Shown here: positions 42,011 to 50,943 of the stretch, one piece after another
How the letters are laid out: each line of letters opens with the position of its first letter
How positions within the stretch are numbered: position 1 is the first letter of the stretch
Assembly (NCBI RefSeq): GCF_001307035.1
Contig: NZ_LKIU01000005.1
Span: 623,484 to 687,483, forward strand
DNA: 64,000 nucleotides
Reading direction: 5' to 3'
DNA from: Arthrobacter sp. Edens01
GTDB lineage: Bacteria; Actinomycetota; Actinomycetes; Actinomycetales; Micrococcaceae
Position numbers and translations under genes: made by a program
Notes under the pieces: generated by a model
Told to the model about the DNA's origin: nothing
Database searches by the model: none
Seen by the model: only the letters and a program-made list of their open reading frames with translations

Positions 42011-44320
42011 TTAGCCGAAGTGCTTCGGCAGGGTCCCCTCGTGGGCTTCCTTCAGCTCATCGAGCGGCAGGACGAAGTGTCCCTGGAAGTCCAGCGCACC
42101 GATCTCGGTGTCCACGACGCCGATGCGGGAGTGTGCGAAACCGCGGGCGGAGCACATGTCCTTGAACCGGACTTCCTCGCTGCGGGCCACGGAGACCACG
42201 GCACGGGCCTGGGACTCGGAGAACAGCAGCGTGAACAGGTCCACGCCGTCGCGCTCAGCCACTTCATCCAGCCCGATCCGGGCGCCGACGCCGAAACGCA
42301 GCGCCATCTCGGACAGCGCAGCCGCGAGGCCGCCCTCGGAGAGGTCGTGCGCGGCGTCGATCATTCCGTCGCGTGAAGCGTTGATCAGCAGGTCGCCCAG
42401 CAGCTTCTCGGCCTGCAGATCGACCTTCGGCGGCTGGCCGCCCAGGTGTCCGCGCAGGTTGGCGAACTCGGAACCGTCCAGCTCGTCGCGGGTGACGCCC
42501 ATCAGGTAGATGGCCTGCCCGTCTTCACGCCAGCCCGACGGCGTGCGCCGCGCAACGTCGTCGAACACGCCCAGCACGCCCACCACGGGGGTGGGGTGGA
42601 TGGCGACGCCGCCGGTCTGGTTGTAGAGCGAAACGTTGCCGCCGGTGACGGGCACGCCAAGCTCCTGGCAGCCGTCGGCCAGGCCGCGGACCGCCTCGGC
42701 GAACTGCCACATGACCTCGGGGTCCTCGGGGGAGCCGAAGTTCAGGCAGTCGGTGACGGCCATCGGACGGGCGCCGGAGGTAGCGACGTTGCGGTAGGAC
42801 TCGGCGAGGGCCAGCTTGGCGCCCTCGTACGGGTTCAGGTAGGTGTAGCGTCCGTTGGCGTCGGTGGAGATTGCGACGCCGAGGCCGGTCTCCTCGTCCA
42901 CGCGGATAACGCCGGCGTCGTCGGGCATGGCCAGTGCGGTGTTGCCCTGGACGTAGCGGTCGTACTGGTTCGTGACCCAGGACTTGTCGCACATGTTCGG
43001 GGACGCCATCAGCTCCAGTACGGCGTTCTTCACGGCTTCGCCGCCGAAGGGACGCTCTTCGCCGAAGGAGTCTGCCTGCACGCCGTCGAGCCACTCGGGG
43101 CGGTGGAACGGCCGGTTGTAGACCGGGCCTTCGTGTGCAACGGTGCGCGGGTCGACGTCGACAATCGTCTCGCCGTCCCAGTCGATGATCAGCCGGCCCG
43201 TATCGGTGACTTCACCGAGCCAGGAGTATTCGACGTTCCACTTGTCCATGATCGCCTCGAACGCTTCGACGTTCTCCGGGGTCACGACGGCCATCATGCG
43301 TTCCTGCGACTCGGACATCAGGATTTCGCCCGGGGTCAGGGACGGGTCGCGGAGCAGGACCTTGGTGAGTTCAACGTGCATGCCGCCGTCGCCGTTGGAG
43401 GCCAGTTCCGACGTCGCACAGGAGATACCGGCCGCGCCGAGGTCCTGGATGCCCTCGACCACGGAGGCCTTGAACAGCTCCAGGCAGCACTCGATGAGCA
43501 CCTTTTCAGCGAACGGGTCGCCGACCTGCACGGCGGGGCGCTTGGAGGGCTTGGCGTCGTCGAAGGATTCTGAAGCAAGCACCGAGGCGCCGCCGATGCC
43601 GTCGCCGCCGGTGCGCGCACCGAACAGGACCACCTTGTTGCCGGCGCCGGAGGCGTTGGCCAGACGGATGTCCTCGTGCCGCATGACGCCCACGGCCAGC
43701 GCGTTGACCAGCGGGTTGCCCTGGTAGACGGAGTCGAAAACAACTTCACCGCCGATGTTGGGCAGGCCCAGGGAGTTGCCGTAGCCGCCGATGCCGGAGA
43801 CGATGCCGTGCACCAGGCGGGCGGTGTCCGGGTGGTCGATCGCACCGAAGCGCAGCGGATCCATCACGGCCACCGGGCGGGCGCCCATGGAGATGATGTC
43901 GCGGACAATGCCGCCGACGCCGGTCGCGGCGCCCTGGTAGGGCTCCACGAAGGACGGGTGGTTGTGGGATTCGACCTTGAAGGTCACCGCCCAGCCTTCA
44001 CCGATGTCCACGACGCCGGCGTTCTCGCCGATGCCAACCAGCAGGTGTTCCTTCATCTTCTCGGTGACCTTGTCACCGAACTGCTTCAGATGCACCTTGG
44101 AGGACTTGTAGGAGCAGTGCTCGGACCACATGACCGAGTACATCGCCAGTTCCGCGGCGGTGGGTCGGCGGCCCAGGATTTCGACGACGCGGTTGTATTC
44201 GTCCTCCTTCAGGCCCAGTTCGGCCCAGGGCAGCGGGGTGTCCGGGGTGGACGCCGCATGCTCAACGGTGTCGATGTTGAATTTCTTCTGCTCGGCGGTG
44301 GAGTTAGCGGACACGGTCAT
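42011..44320 (-). CDS. purL: Phosphoribosylformylglycinamidine synthase, large subunit
   Basis: A 769-residue ATP-dependent ligase that, with PurQ and PurS, converts FGAR and glutamine to FGAM in purine synthesis. Small PurL features are visible: [76 protein letters not shown], and [16 protein letters not shown]. The second half repeats the AIRS fold ([12 protein letters not shown]). ATG 44320 shares its first base with the purQ stop (TAATG), so the subunits are co-translated. The frame before it is not real coding. Ends next to a shared terminator. Confidence 0.98.
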   Translation of the reverse strand: MTVSANSTAEQKKFNIDTVEHAASTPDTPLPWAELGLKEDEYNRVVEILGRRPTAAELAMYSVMWSEHCSYKSSKVHLKQFGDKVTEKMKEHLLVGIGENAGVVDIGEGWAVTFKVESHNHPSFVEPYQGAATGVGGIVRDIISMGARPVAVMDPLRFGAIDHPDTARLVHGIVSGIGGYGNSLGLPNIGGEVVFDSVYQGNPLVNALAVGVMRHEDIRLANASGAGNKVVLFGARTGGDGIGGASVLASESFDDAKPSKRPAVQVGDPFAEKVLIECCLELFKASVVEGIQDLGAAGISCATSELASNGDGGMHVELTKVLLRDPSLTPGEILMSESQERMMAVVTPENVEAFEAIMDKWNVEYSWLGEVTDTGRLIIDWDGETIVDVDPRTVAHEGPVYNRPFHRPEWLDGVQADSFGEERPFGGEAVKNAVLELMASPNMCDKSWVTNQYDRYVQGNTALAMPDDAGVIRVDEETGLGVAISTDANGRYTYLNPYEGAKLALAESYRNVATSGARPMAVTDCLNFGSPEDPEVMWQFAEAVRGLADGCQELGVPVTGGNVSLYNQTGGVAIHPTPVVGVLGVFDDVARRTPSGWREDGQAIYLMGVTRDELDGSEFANLRGHLGGQPPKVDLQAEKLLGDLLINASRDGMIDAAHDLSEGGLAAALSEMALRFGVGARIGLDEVAERDGVDLFTLLFSESQARAVVSVARSEEVRFKDMCSARGFAHSRIGVVDTEIGALDFQGHFVLPLDELKEAHEGTLPKHFG

Positions 44321-45093
44321 TATTTGCCTCCGGCAACGAGCGAGGTGAGTACAGAGGTGAAGACGCCGATCCCGTCGGTGCCGCCGCGCAGTGCGACGTC
44401 CCCGCGGGCAGAGGAGTCCGGGCCGAAGCCGGCTTCCACGGCGTGCTCGGGGTGCGGCATGAGGCCGACGACGTTGCCGGCGGCGTTGGTAATGCCGGCG
44501 ATGTCGCGGCGAGAACCGTTGGGGTTGAAGCCGTCGTAGCGGAAGACCACGCGGCCTTCGCCTTCCAGCTCGTCCAGGGTCTTTTCGTCGGCGACGTACT
44601 GGCCGTCCTGGTTCTTCAGCGGAATGACCATGCCTTCGCCCTGCGTGTAGCCGGAAGTCCAGGCTGTGGCGTTGTTTTCCACGCGGAGCAGCTGGTCGCG
44701 GCACATGAACTTCAGGTGGTCGTTCTTGATCATGGAACCGGGCAGCAGGTGCGCTTCGGTGAGGATCTGGAAGCCGTTGCAGATGCCGAGGACGGGCATG
44801 CCGCCCTTGGAAGCGTCAACGACCTTTTCCATCAGCGGAGCAAAACGGGAAATGGCGCCGGCGCGCAGGTAGTCGCCGTAGGAGAAACCGCCGGGGATGA
44901 TAACGGCGTCGACGTCGTGCAGGTTCGCGTCTCCGTGCCAGAGTTCGACGGCGGTGCCGCCGGCCAGGCGCACGGCGCGGGCGGCGTCGCGGTCGTCAAG
45001 CGTGCCGGGGAAAGTGATGACGCCAACGCGGACGGCGCGCAGGGCAGCGTCCTCGGGCGCGGCGGAGTAGTCGCCGATCAGCGGGGTGCTCAA
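44320..45093 (-). CDS. purQ: Phosphoribosylformylglycinamidine synthase, glutaminase subunit
   Basis: A 257-residue class I glutamine amidotransferase that supplies ammonia to PurL. The nucleophile Cys is in [11 protein letters not shown], and the His and Glu of the triad are in [34 protein letters not shown] begins the domain after 20 lineage-specific residues. [19 protein letters not shown] is a PurQ signature. It follows purS by two bases and overlaps purL by one base. Length is slightly above the usual 225-230 because of the N-terminal extension. Confidence 0.98.
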   Translation of the reverse strand: MSTPLIGDYSAAPEDAALRAVRVGVITFPGTLDDRDAARAVRLAGGTAVELWHGDANLHDVDAVIIPGGFSYGDYLRAGAISRFAPLMEKVVDASKGGMPVLGICNGFQILTEAHLLPGSMIKNDHLKFMCRDQLLRVENNATAWTSGYTQGEGMVIPLKNQDGQYVADEKTLDELEGEGRVVFRYDGFNPNGSRRDIAGITNAAGNVVGLMPHPEHAVEAGFGPDSSARGDVALRGGTDGIGVFTSVLTSLVAGGK

Positions 45094-45095
45094 GA

Positions 45096-45350
45096 CTAAG
45101 CCTCCGAAATAACTTCGACGCGGGTTACGTCTTCGATGACGGGGTTGGAGAGCAGCGTGGACGCGGCAGCACGGGCCTGCTCGAGGATTTCCGGGGTAAC
45201 GTCCCCGTCAACCGTGAGCTCGAAGCGCTTGCCCTGGCGGACACCGGAGAAGCCGGTCAGGCCAAGTCGGGGAAGTGCGCCGGCGATGGCTTTGCCCTGC
45301 GGATCCAGGATCTCGGGCTTGGGCATGACGTCAACAACGATCCGGGGCAT
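45096..45350 (-). CDS. purS: Phosphoribosylformylglycinamidine synthase, small subunit
   Basis: An 84-residue protein that joins PurQ to PurL and guides ammonia transfer. It has the PurS pattern: [48 protein letters not shown], followed by a helix and the strand [15 protein letters not shown] 45350 is selected because homologues start MPRIVVDV; an earlier ATG at 45434 would add 28 residues with no homology. It heads the purSQL cluster. The leader upstream (45351-45457) has no recognised riboswitch. Confidence 0.95.
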   Translation of the reverse strand: MPRIVVDVMPKPEILDPQGKAIAGALPRLGLTGFSGVRQGKRFELTVDGDVTPEILEQARAAASTLLSNPVIEDVTRVEVISEA

Positions 45351-45457
45351 CCGGTAACTCCTGTGAGTGAAAGGGGTGGCCGCGGACCTTGCCGTCTCAC
45401 GCTGATTCAGCGCTCCGCGAGCTTGCTCCTTCATTCTAAGGCCGTACAGCGAGATAG

Positions 45458-45497
45458 CAGAAAGTGCCCGTTACAGGGCTGAAAAGAGCACTTTCTG
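45458..45497 (-). terminator. Hairpin after the cystine-type ABC operon
   Basis: CAGAAAGTGC (45458-45467) pairs with GCACTTTCTG (45488-45497) over a 20-base loop. On the minus strand it lies 34 bases after the ATPase-gene stop and ahead of purS. The stem is only 10 bp and no T-run follows, so it may be a weak terminator. Confidence 0.5.
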
Positions 45498-45530
45498 ACA
45501 TGTCGATTTGGTGCCGGGGGATGGAAGGGA

Positions 45531-46293
45531 CTAATGGTTCAGCAGCCGCTGAACGAACGCGAGGGTGCGTTCCTGCCTGGGTGCGGCAAGTACTTCCGAC
45601 GGCGGACCGGACTCAACCACCACCCCGCCGTCCATAAAGACAACCTGGTCCGCGACGTCGCGGGCGAAGCGGAGTTCGTGGGTCACCAGAAGCATGGTCC
45701 AGCCCTCGGAGGCGAGCTCGCGGATGGTTTCCAGGACTTCGCCAACCAGTTCGGGGTCCAGTGCGGATGTCGGTTCGTCGAAAAGCAGCAGCCGGGGCTT
45801 GAGGGCCAGGGCGCGGACAATACCCACACGCTGCTGCTGCCCGCCGGACAGCTCGTTGGGGTAGGCGCCGGCTTTGTCTTCGAGTCCCACCCGGGAAAGC
45901 AGGTCCATGGCGTCGGCAGAGGCTTCGGCTTTTGGGCGCCGCTGAACCCGGACCGGTCCTTCAATGACGTTTTCCAGCACGGTACGGTGCGGAAACAGGT
46001 TGTAGTGCTGGAACACCATGGCGCTGTGTTCGCGCAGTCCGGAGACTGCTGACCGGGGAGGCTTGGCGCCGAAATCCACGGTCTCACCGCCGTCGAACCG
46101 GACGGTGCCTGAATCCGGCACCTCCAGTCCGTTGAGGCAGCGGAGCACGGTGGTCTTTCCCGAACCACTGGGACCAATCAGTGCCACGACCTGTCCCCGG
46201 GGGATTTCCAGGTCGATTCCCTTGAGGACTTCAACGCTGCCGAACCGCTTGTGCAGCCCCCGGGCGCTCAGGACCGGGGTGCTGCCGTCTTTC

Positions 46294-46307
<14 letters not shown>
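45531..46307 (-). CDS. Polar amino-acid/cystine ABC ATPase
   Basis: A 258-residue ATPase of the GlnQ/TcyN family. Walker A is GPSGSGKTT (about 43-51), the Q-loop is FQHYNLFPHRTVLENV, the signature is ELSGGQQQR and Walker B is LLLFDEPTSALDPELVGEV, all typical of polar amino-acid importers. ATG 46307 is used because homologues start a few residues before LSARGLHKRFG. It overlaps the permease gene by 14 bases. With the adjacent permease and binding protein it forms a single importer. Cystine is the likeliest ligand from the binding-protein sequence. Confidence 0.9.
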
Positions 46308-46962
<655 letters not shown>

Positions 46963-46971
46963 GGCGCCCCC

Positions 46972-47757
46972 TTACTGCGAAACGTCTTCGCCGAAGTACT
47001 TCATTGAGATCTCTGCCAGGGTGCCGTCCTCGCGCAGTTCCTCCAAGGCTGCGTTGACGGCGTTCCGCAGTTCAGTGTTGCCCTTGGCGAAGGCAAAAGC
47101 CATGAGGGCCGGGTCATCAGTTTCGGCAGCGACCTGAATCGGCGCGTCCGGAGTCTGCAGGATGTAGTCCAGGAAGGTCAGGCGGTCATTGATGGTGGCG
47201 TCCACCCGTCCCTGCTCCAGCAGGGAGACGGACTGGGCCCAGCCCTCGACTGCTTCCACGCTGGCACCGTTTTCCTGGGCCAGCTCGTACCAGTTGCTGG
47301 ACAAGGACTGTGCCGTTGTCTTGCCCGCCAGGTCGGTGAAGGAGGTGATGGAGGTGTCTCCCTTCGGCACCACTATCACCCCGGGACTCACCGTGTAGGG
47401 ATCGGAGAACTCATAGGAATCCACTCGCTCAGGTGTGATCGACACCTGGTTGGCGACCATGGCGAAGCGTCCCGCGTTCAGGCCGGCGAAAAGCGCGTCC
47501 CACGGCGCTTCCCCAAACTGAGCTTCAACACCGAGTTTCCCGGCGACGGCTTCGGTGATCTCGACGTCGTATCCGGTCAGGTCCCCAACGCCGTCCGCAT
47601 GGAAGCTGAACGGTCGGTATGTACCTTCCGTGCCCACTACAATCCTGCCCTGGTCCTGGATCGCATCAAGGCTGGTCGGAGTTCCTCCGGCGCATGCCGT
47701 CAGGAAAATCGATACGGCACCGGCTGCCAGGGCAGCCGCGATCTTCAGCCTTCGCAT
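46972..47757 (-). CDS. Cystine-type amino-acid-binding lipoprotein
   Basis: A 261-residue SBP_bac_3 lipoprotein with lipobox LTAC (Cys22). The mature part begins GRIVVGTEGTYRPFSFHADGVGDLTGYDVEITEAVAGKLGVEAQFGEAPWDALFAGLNAGRFAMVANQVSITPER and has SLSSNWYELAQENGASVEAVEGWAQSVSLLEQGRVDATINDRLTFLDYI. The SSNW and NDRL segments resemble cystine and S-substituted-cysteine binding proteins (TcyA/TcyJ, FliY). First gene of the importer operon on the minus strand; the short upstream leader contains a terminator of the preceding gene and no SAM aptamer. Ligand not proven. Confidence 0.87.
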   Translation of the reverse strand: MRRLKIAAALAAGAVSIFLTACAGGTPTSLDAIQDQGRIVVGTEGTYRPFSFHADGVGDLTGYDVEITEAVAGKLGVEAQFGEAPWDALFAGLNAGRFAMVANQVSITPERVDSYEFSDPYTVSPGVIVVPKGDTSITSFTDLAGKTTAQSLSSNWYELAQENGASVEAVEGWAQSVSLLEQGRVDATINDRLTFLDYILQTPDAPIQVAAETDDPALMAFAFAKGNTELRNAVNAALEELREDGTLAEISMKYFGEDVSQ

Positions 47758-47790
47758 ATGAGCCTCCAGAGTTTGCAGTGGCCGGAAACA

Positions 47791-47828
47791 GGCGGAGCGC
47801 CTCCGGACAATCCGGAAGCGCTCCCGCC
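47791..47828 (-). terminator. Terminator after the zinc-ribbon gene
   Basis: GGCGGAGCGC-CTCCGGA pairs with TCCGGAAGCGCTCCCGCC around CAA, with one bulge and one mismatch (47791-47807 with 47811-47828). On the minus strand it starts 14 bases after the stop of the gene at 47842 and lies ahead of the binding-protein gene. Confidence 0.7.
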
Positions 47829-47841
47829 CAGGCCCCGGCGG

Positions 47842-48270
47842 CTAGGCCGGGAGTTCGATTTGGAAACCGCAGTCGCAGCGCAGAATGTTGATCTCCAACC
47901 GTACGTCCCCGGTGTCCGCATCCGCTTCGGTGCTGAGAGGTTCGGAGAGGGAAACGGTCCGGGTGTCCTTCGGCTTCATGGGTTCGCCGCAGTGAAGGTA
48001 TTCGGTGGTGTCAGCCGGCTCGGCAGTGGCCACGCGGGCCCACAGCGGCGAGTGGCGGACCGGGTGCCCGTAGAAACGGTCGCACTCGCCGCAGGTGTAG
48101 CTGATTTCAAGGAATTCCGCCGCATCGGCGGTCCTGGACGGCTCCACTGATTCGATGATGAGGTACTCATCGGTGCCGCAGTACGAGCACCACGGCACGT
48201 ACTCTGCGGGTGCCTGCATGCCGGCATCTGCCGGGCACTGCGGGTCTTCGGGTGTTGCTTCGATCGACAA
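47842..48270 (-). CDS. Zinc-ribbon-like protein
   Basis: A 142-residue soluble protein with four metal-ligand pairs: CSYCG, CGECD, HCGEP and CDCGF. The pattern suggests one or two zinc ribbons; between them the sequence is acidic. TTG 48270 is chosen because GGAGG precedes it with proper spacing on the minus strand, while an in-frame ATG at 48345 lies beyond a long inverted repeat. No family or function is recognised. It is divergent from the thioesterase-like gene and shares with it a 48-bp inverted repeat. Confidence 0.6.
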   Translation of the reverse strand: MSIEATPEDPQCPADAGMQAPAEYVPWCSYCGTDEYLIIESVEPSRTADAAEFLEISYTCGECDRFYGHPVRHSPLWARVATAEPADTTEYLHCGEPMKPKDTRTVSLSEPLSTEADADTGDVRLEINILRCDCGFQIELPA

Positions 48271-48323
48271 TTTGGTTCCTCCGGTTAAGCCCGGTGCGCC
48301 TGTCCCGGCGCGGTCCGTACGTG

Positions 48324-48371
48324 GATAGTAAGCAAGCTGATTCAATATTAGACCTAAGGGTGCTTACTATC
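48324..48371. promoter_or_regulatory. 48-bp inverted repeat between divergent genes
   Basis: GATAGTAAGCA (48324-48334) and its exact complement (48361-48371) are separated by 26 bases, the spacer holding a second small palindrome TTAGACCTAA (about 48348-48357). It sits between the zinc-ribbon and thioesterase-like genes. Such symmetric pairs are typical regulator sites; the regulator is unknown. Confidence 0.55.
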
Positions 48372-48412
48372 AAAGCTGGAATGGCCTGGATCACAGTCGG
48401 TAGAGTGGGCCG

Positions 48413-48931
48413 GTGAAACTCGTCGCCGCCCGACCGGGCCTCATTCGGCTGTCCATGAACCTCTGGCCGCCTTTCCTCTTCTCCGGCATCAAGATCACGG
48501 AGCTGCCCGAAGACTTCCTGTCCGCCACGGTCCGCCTGCGCCTGCGCTGGTGGAACCGCAACGTTGCGGGGGTGCTGTTCGGCGGGAGTCTCTTCGCCAT
48601 GACGGACCCGTTCTGGATGATGCTGCTGCTGCGGCACCTGGGAAAAGAGAACGTCATCTGGGACCGCGCGGCCGAAATCGACTTCATCAAGCCGGGCAAG
48701 GGAGACGTGGTGGCGCACTTCGCCATCACGGAGGCGGACATTGAGCGTTTGCGCACGGCTGCAGCCGGCGGAGCCAAGGTGCTTGAGTGGTTCACCGTGG
48801 AAGTAAAGGATTCCGACGGCGACGTGGTGGCCCGAGTCCGCAAGCAGGTCTACCTGCGCCGTAAGCGCGAGCTCTCTGCAGCGGCTGAGACCGCTACATT
48901 GCCGCCATTGCCGGACCAAGCAGTCCGGTAA
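48413..48931 (+). CDS. DUF4442 hotdog-fold protein
   Basis: A 172-residue protein of the DUF4442 group with the thioesterase (hotdog) fold. It has RLSMNLWPPFLFSGIKITELPEDFLSATVRLRLRWWNRNVAGVLFGGSLFAMTDPFWMMLLL near the start, then a beta-rich second half. NRNVAGVLFGGSLFAMTDP corresponds to the central helix with the likely active-site Asn/Asp. The start is GTG 48413, probably leaderless (TAGAGT at 48401-48406, six bases before). Acyl-CoA thioesterase activity is plausible from the fold; not shown. Its last 38 bases overlap the lipoprotein gene on the opposite strand. Confidence 0.85.
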   Translation: MKLVAARPGLIRLSMNLWPPFLFSGIKITELPEDFLSATVRLRLRWWNRNVAGVLFGGSLFAMTDPFWMMLLLRHLGKENVIWDRAAEIDFIKPGKGDVVAHFAITEADIERLRTAAAGGAKVLEWFTVEVKDSDGDVVARVRKQVYLRRKRELSAAAETATLPPLPDQAVR

Positions 48932-49382
48932 GGGCCTCCCACCGGCTGATCTGGCAGCCGTTGGTTGCCGCGAATTCGGCGTCCACTGTTTCGCCGTCCA
49001 CCGTTCCGGTTACTGCTGCCCGCTGGGGGCCGCCGTACTGCATGGTGCAGGCAGTGTCCGCGGGTGGTTCCGCAAAGAGCCGGATCCCGCCGTCCGCCAA
49101 CGCTGCGCATGCTGCTGCCGGGTCGGGGGCGCCCGATTCACCTGCCGGTGCTGCGCCGTCGCACTCCAGGGTCCAGGTGTCCGTGACCGACTCGCCGTCG
49201 GACATCATTTCCACCGTCAGGGACGTGGCTGCTTCGGATGCCGGGCTGGAAGCGGACGCGGAGGGTGACGACGCCGGTGAGGAGGAGGCGGGTGCGGTGC
49301 CGGGGGTCGAATCGGCGCATCCGGTGAGGAGGACGGCGGCGGCAGCGAGCACAAGGGCTGGGCGGTGCAGACGGATCGGCAT
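48894..49382 (-). CDS. Subtilisin-inhibitor-like lipoprotein
   Basis: A 162-residue secreted lipoprotein: signal peptide with LTGC (Cys22), then a Ser/Ala/Pro-rich linker to about 53, and a domain resembling Streptomyces subtilisin inhibitor. The domain has four cysteines in the right order: TWTLEC, AACAAL, DTACTMQYGGPQ and NGCQISRW. Aligning CTMQY with the SSI segment CPMVY would put Met at the P1 reactive site. SSI proteins block serine proteases outside the cell; being lipid-anchored, this one would act at the membrane surface. Homology is inferred from motif order and is moderately sure. Confidence 0.72.
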   Translation of the reverse strand: MPIRLHRPALVLAAAAVLLTGCADSTPGTAPASSSPASSPSASASSPASEAATSLTVEMMSDGESVTDTWTLECDGAAPAGESGAPDPAAACAALADGGIRLFAEPPADTACTMQYGGPQRAAVTGTVDGETVDAEFAATNGCQISRWEALTGLLGPAMAAM

Positions 49383-49466
49383 TTCGGCATAACCTCCGGG
49401 AGTGAATTGGCTACAGCCTAGCCAATCGCCGGCAGCGGAGGGCCCACCTGCCTGCTTGCCGTGGAA

Positions 49467-49991
49467 TTACGACGGCGCAGGTGCGGCTTTCGCGGCCCGG
49501 GCCTGGGCCGCGTAGTACGGACCCTGGTCCAGGTAGCGGTCGTCGAAATCCGGCATGGTGCCCCCGGTACGGGCGGCGGAGAGCCGGTCAAGGTAGTACT
49601 CCCAGCCCGGCCCTGTGTCCTCAGCGGCAGCCGGATCCGCCAGATGCTGGATGAACTCAAGGGCGGTGGCGCCGCCGTCGTCCCAGAGACGGATTTCGAG
49701 GTCCCAGCTTCCACCCTCGTCCTCCATCAGGACCCGCACCCGTTGGCCGGCGGTGCAGTCGACTACCCGGGTGCTGCTGTGCGGCTGCCCTTCTTCATAG
49801 AGCATCTGGGAATCGAAGGATGATCCGGTGCCGGGGGAGCCGTCCCAGCGGCCAATCCACGCGGCGGCCTGATCCGGATCGGCGAACGAATGCCACACTT
49901 CTTCCGGCGGTTCCGCCAGGCGGCGGGTCAGGACCAGGTTGTAGGACTGTTCTCCGGTGCGGTGGACCCGTCCAGTGGGCTGGGACTGCAT
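49467..49991 (-). CDS. SRPBCC (AHSA1-like) protein
   Basis: A 174-residue START-like fold protein. The opening YNLVLTRRLAEPPEEVWHSFADPDQAAAWIGRWDG is the AHSA1 signature; LEIRLWDDGGATALEFIQHLADPA and GPGWEYYLDRLSAA are the later strand and the C-terminal helix. The fold binds hydrophobic ligands or, in AHSA1 itself, Hsp90; bacterial members are mostly uncharacterised. Its start overlaps the end of the glycosylase-like gene by 64 bases, so the two are likely translationally linked. A later start is possible but would remove part of the first strand. Confidence 0.87.
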   Translation of the reverse strand: MQSQPTGRVHRTGEQSYNLVLTRRLAEPPEEVWHSFADPDQAAAWIGRWDGSPGTGSSFDSQMLYEEGQPHSSTRVVDCTAGQRVRVLMEDEGGSWDLEIRLWDDGGATALEFIQHLADPAAAEDTGPGWEYYLDRLSAARTGGTMPDFDDRYLDQGPYYAAQARAAKAAPAPS

Positions 49992-50911
49992 GGCTTCTCC
50001 TCGAGGGAATCAAGCAGGTCCAGGATGCGGGCCCGCTGCGCCTGGGATTCTGCGCTGAATCCGCGCTGGGCGGAAGCGTACTCGGCCCGGCCTTCCGGTG
50101 TTTCCACCCGAATTGGCTCGTACCCCCAGTCCTGGAGGTCGTACGGGGAAGCCCGCATGTCCATTTCACGGATGCGCCAGGCCAGTTCGAAGCAGTCCAT
50201 CACCAGTTCGCTGGGCAGCACTGGGGTGAGCTTGTAGGCCCATTTGTAGAGGTCCATGTTCGCGTGCAGGCAGCCGGGCTGTTCCAGGTCCCGCTGGTTT
50301 TCGCGGGTGGGGGTGAGCTCATTCAGCTCCACGGCCTGAGGGGCGTAGAACCGGAACGCGTCAAAGTGCGTGCAGCGGATCCTGCTCTTCTCCACCAGGT
50401 CATTCGTCCCCTGGGCGCCCAGCCGCAGGCCGAGGTAGTCATGCCGGATCCCGTTCACCTCGGACCTGTAGGCCATGGCCCACTCGTGCATGCCGAAACA
50501 GCCCAGCGACGGTTTCCGGGCAGCGGTGCGGGAGAGCAGCATCCTGGTGAAGTCCGCCGCGGGCCCACGGGCGGCGGTGAATCCGGCCCAGTCGACGGTG
50601 ACCGCCGGTGTATCCCTGGCCAGTCCGGCGGCAGCCAGTTCCTCCTGCGACAGTGAGCGGTAGAACTTCCAGGACTCACGCTCCGCTGCGGCGGCACCGG
50701 TAAGGACGACGCCGGCACCCGGGTGCCAGCGCATCAGCTGGCCGGGTTTGTAGGAATAGTAGGTGAACAGGAAGTCCTCAACCGGGTGTTTGGTACCGGC
50801 TGAGCGCCGCTGCAGGAACCCTTCGGTGAACGGCCGCACACGCTGCTCATGGGCGGCCTGCCGGGGTAGCCACTGGTCCTCGGTCAGCACGGCGGGATAA
50901 GGGAGGCTCAC
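49928..50911 (-). CDS. Conserved protein, often annotated 3-methyladenine DNA glycosylase
   Basis: A 327-residue protein. Recognisable segments are EDQWLPRQAAHEQRVRPFTEGFLQRR, HPVEDFLFTYYSYKPGQLMRWHPGAG, CFGMHEWAMAYRS, RCTHFDAFRFYAPQAVELNELTPTRENQRDLEQPGCLHANMDLYKWAYKL and VMDCFELAWRIREMDMRASPYDL. Actinobacterial proteins of this pattern are commonly labelled 3-methyladenine DNA glycosylase, but the sequence lacks an obvious HhH-GPD or AAG motif, so I treat that name with caution. The many His, Asp and Glu residues in the middle could bind metal. The last 64 bases overlap the SRPBCC gene. Confidence 0.6.
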   Translation of the reverse strand: MSLPYPAVLTEDQWLPRQAAHEQRVRPFTEGFLQRRSAGTKHPVEDFLFTYYSYKPGQLMRWHPGAGVVLTGAAAAERESWKFYRSLSQEELAAAGLARDTPAVTVDWAGFTAARGPAADFTRMLLSRTAARKPSLGCFGMHEWAMAYRSEVNGIRHDYLGLRLGAQGTNDLVEKSRIRCTHFDAFRFYAPQAVELNELTPTRENQRDLEQPGCLHANMDLYKWAYKLTPVLPSELVMDCFELAWRIREMDMRASPYDLQDWGYEPIRVETPEGRAEYASAQRGFSAESQAQRARILDLLDSLEEKPCSPSPLDGSTAPENSPTTWS

Positions 50912-50943
50912 AGTCCCATTATCCCGCCGTGCCGCCCAGGGTC

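Noticed and set aside
45351..45457. A purine riboswitch ahead of purS
   Set aside because: No purine aptamer core or characteristic loop-loop sequences were found in the leader.
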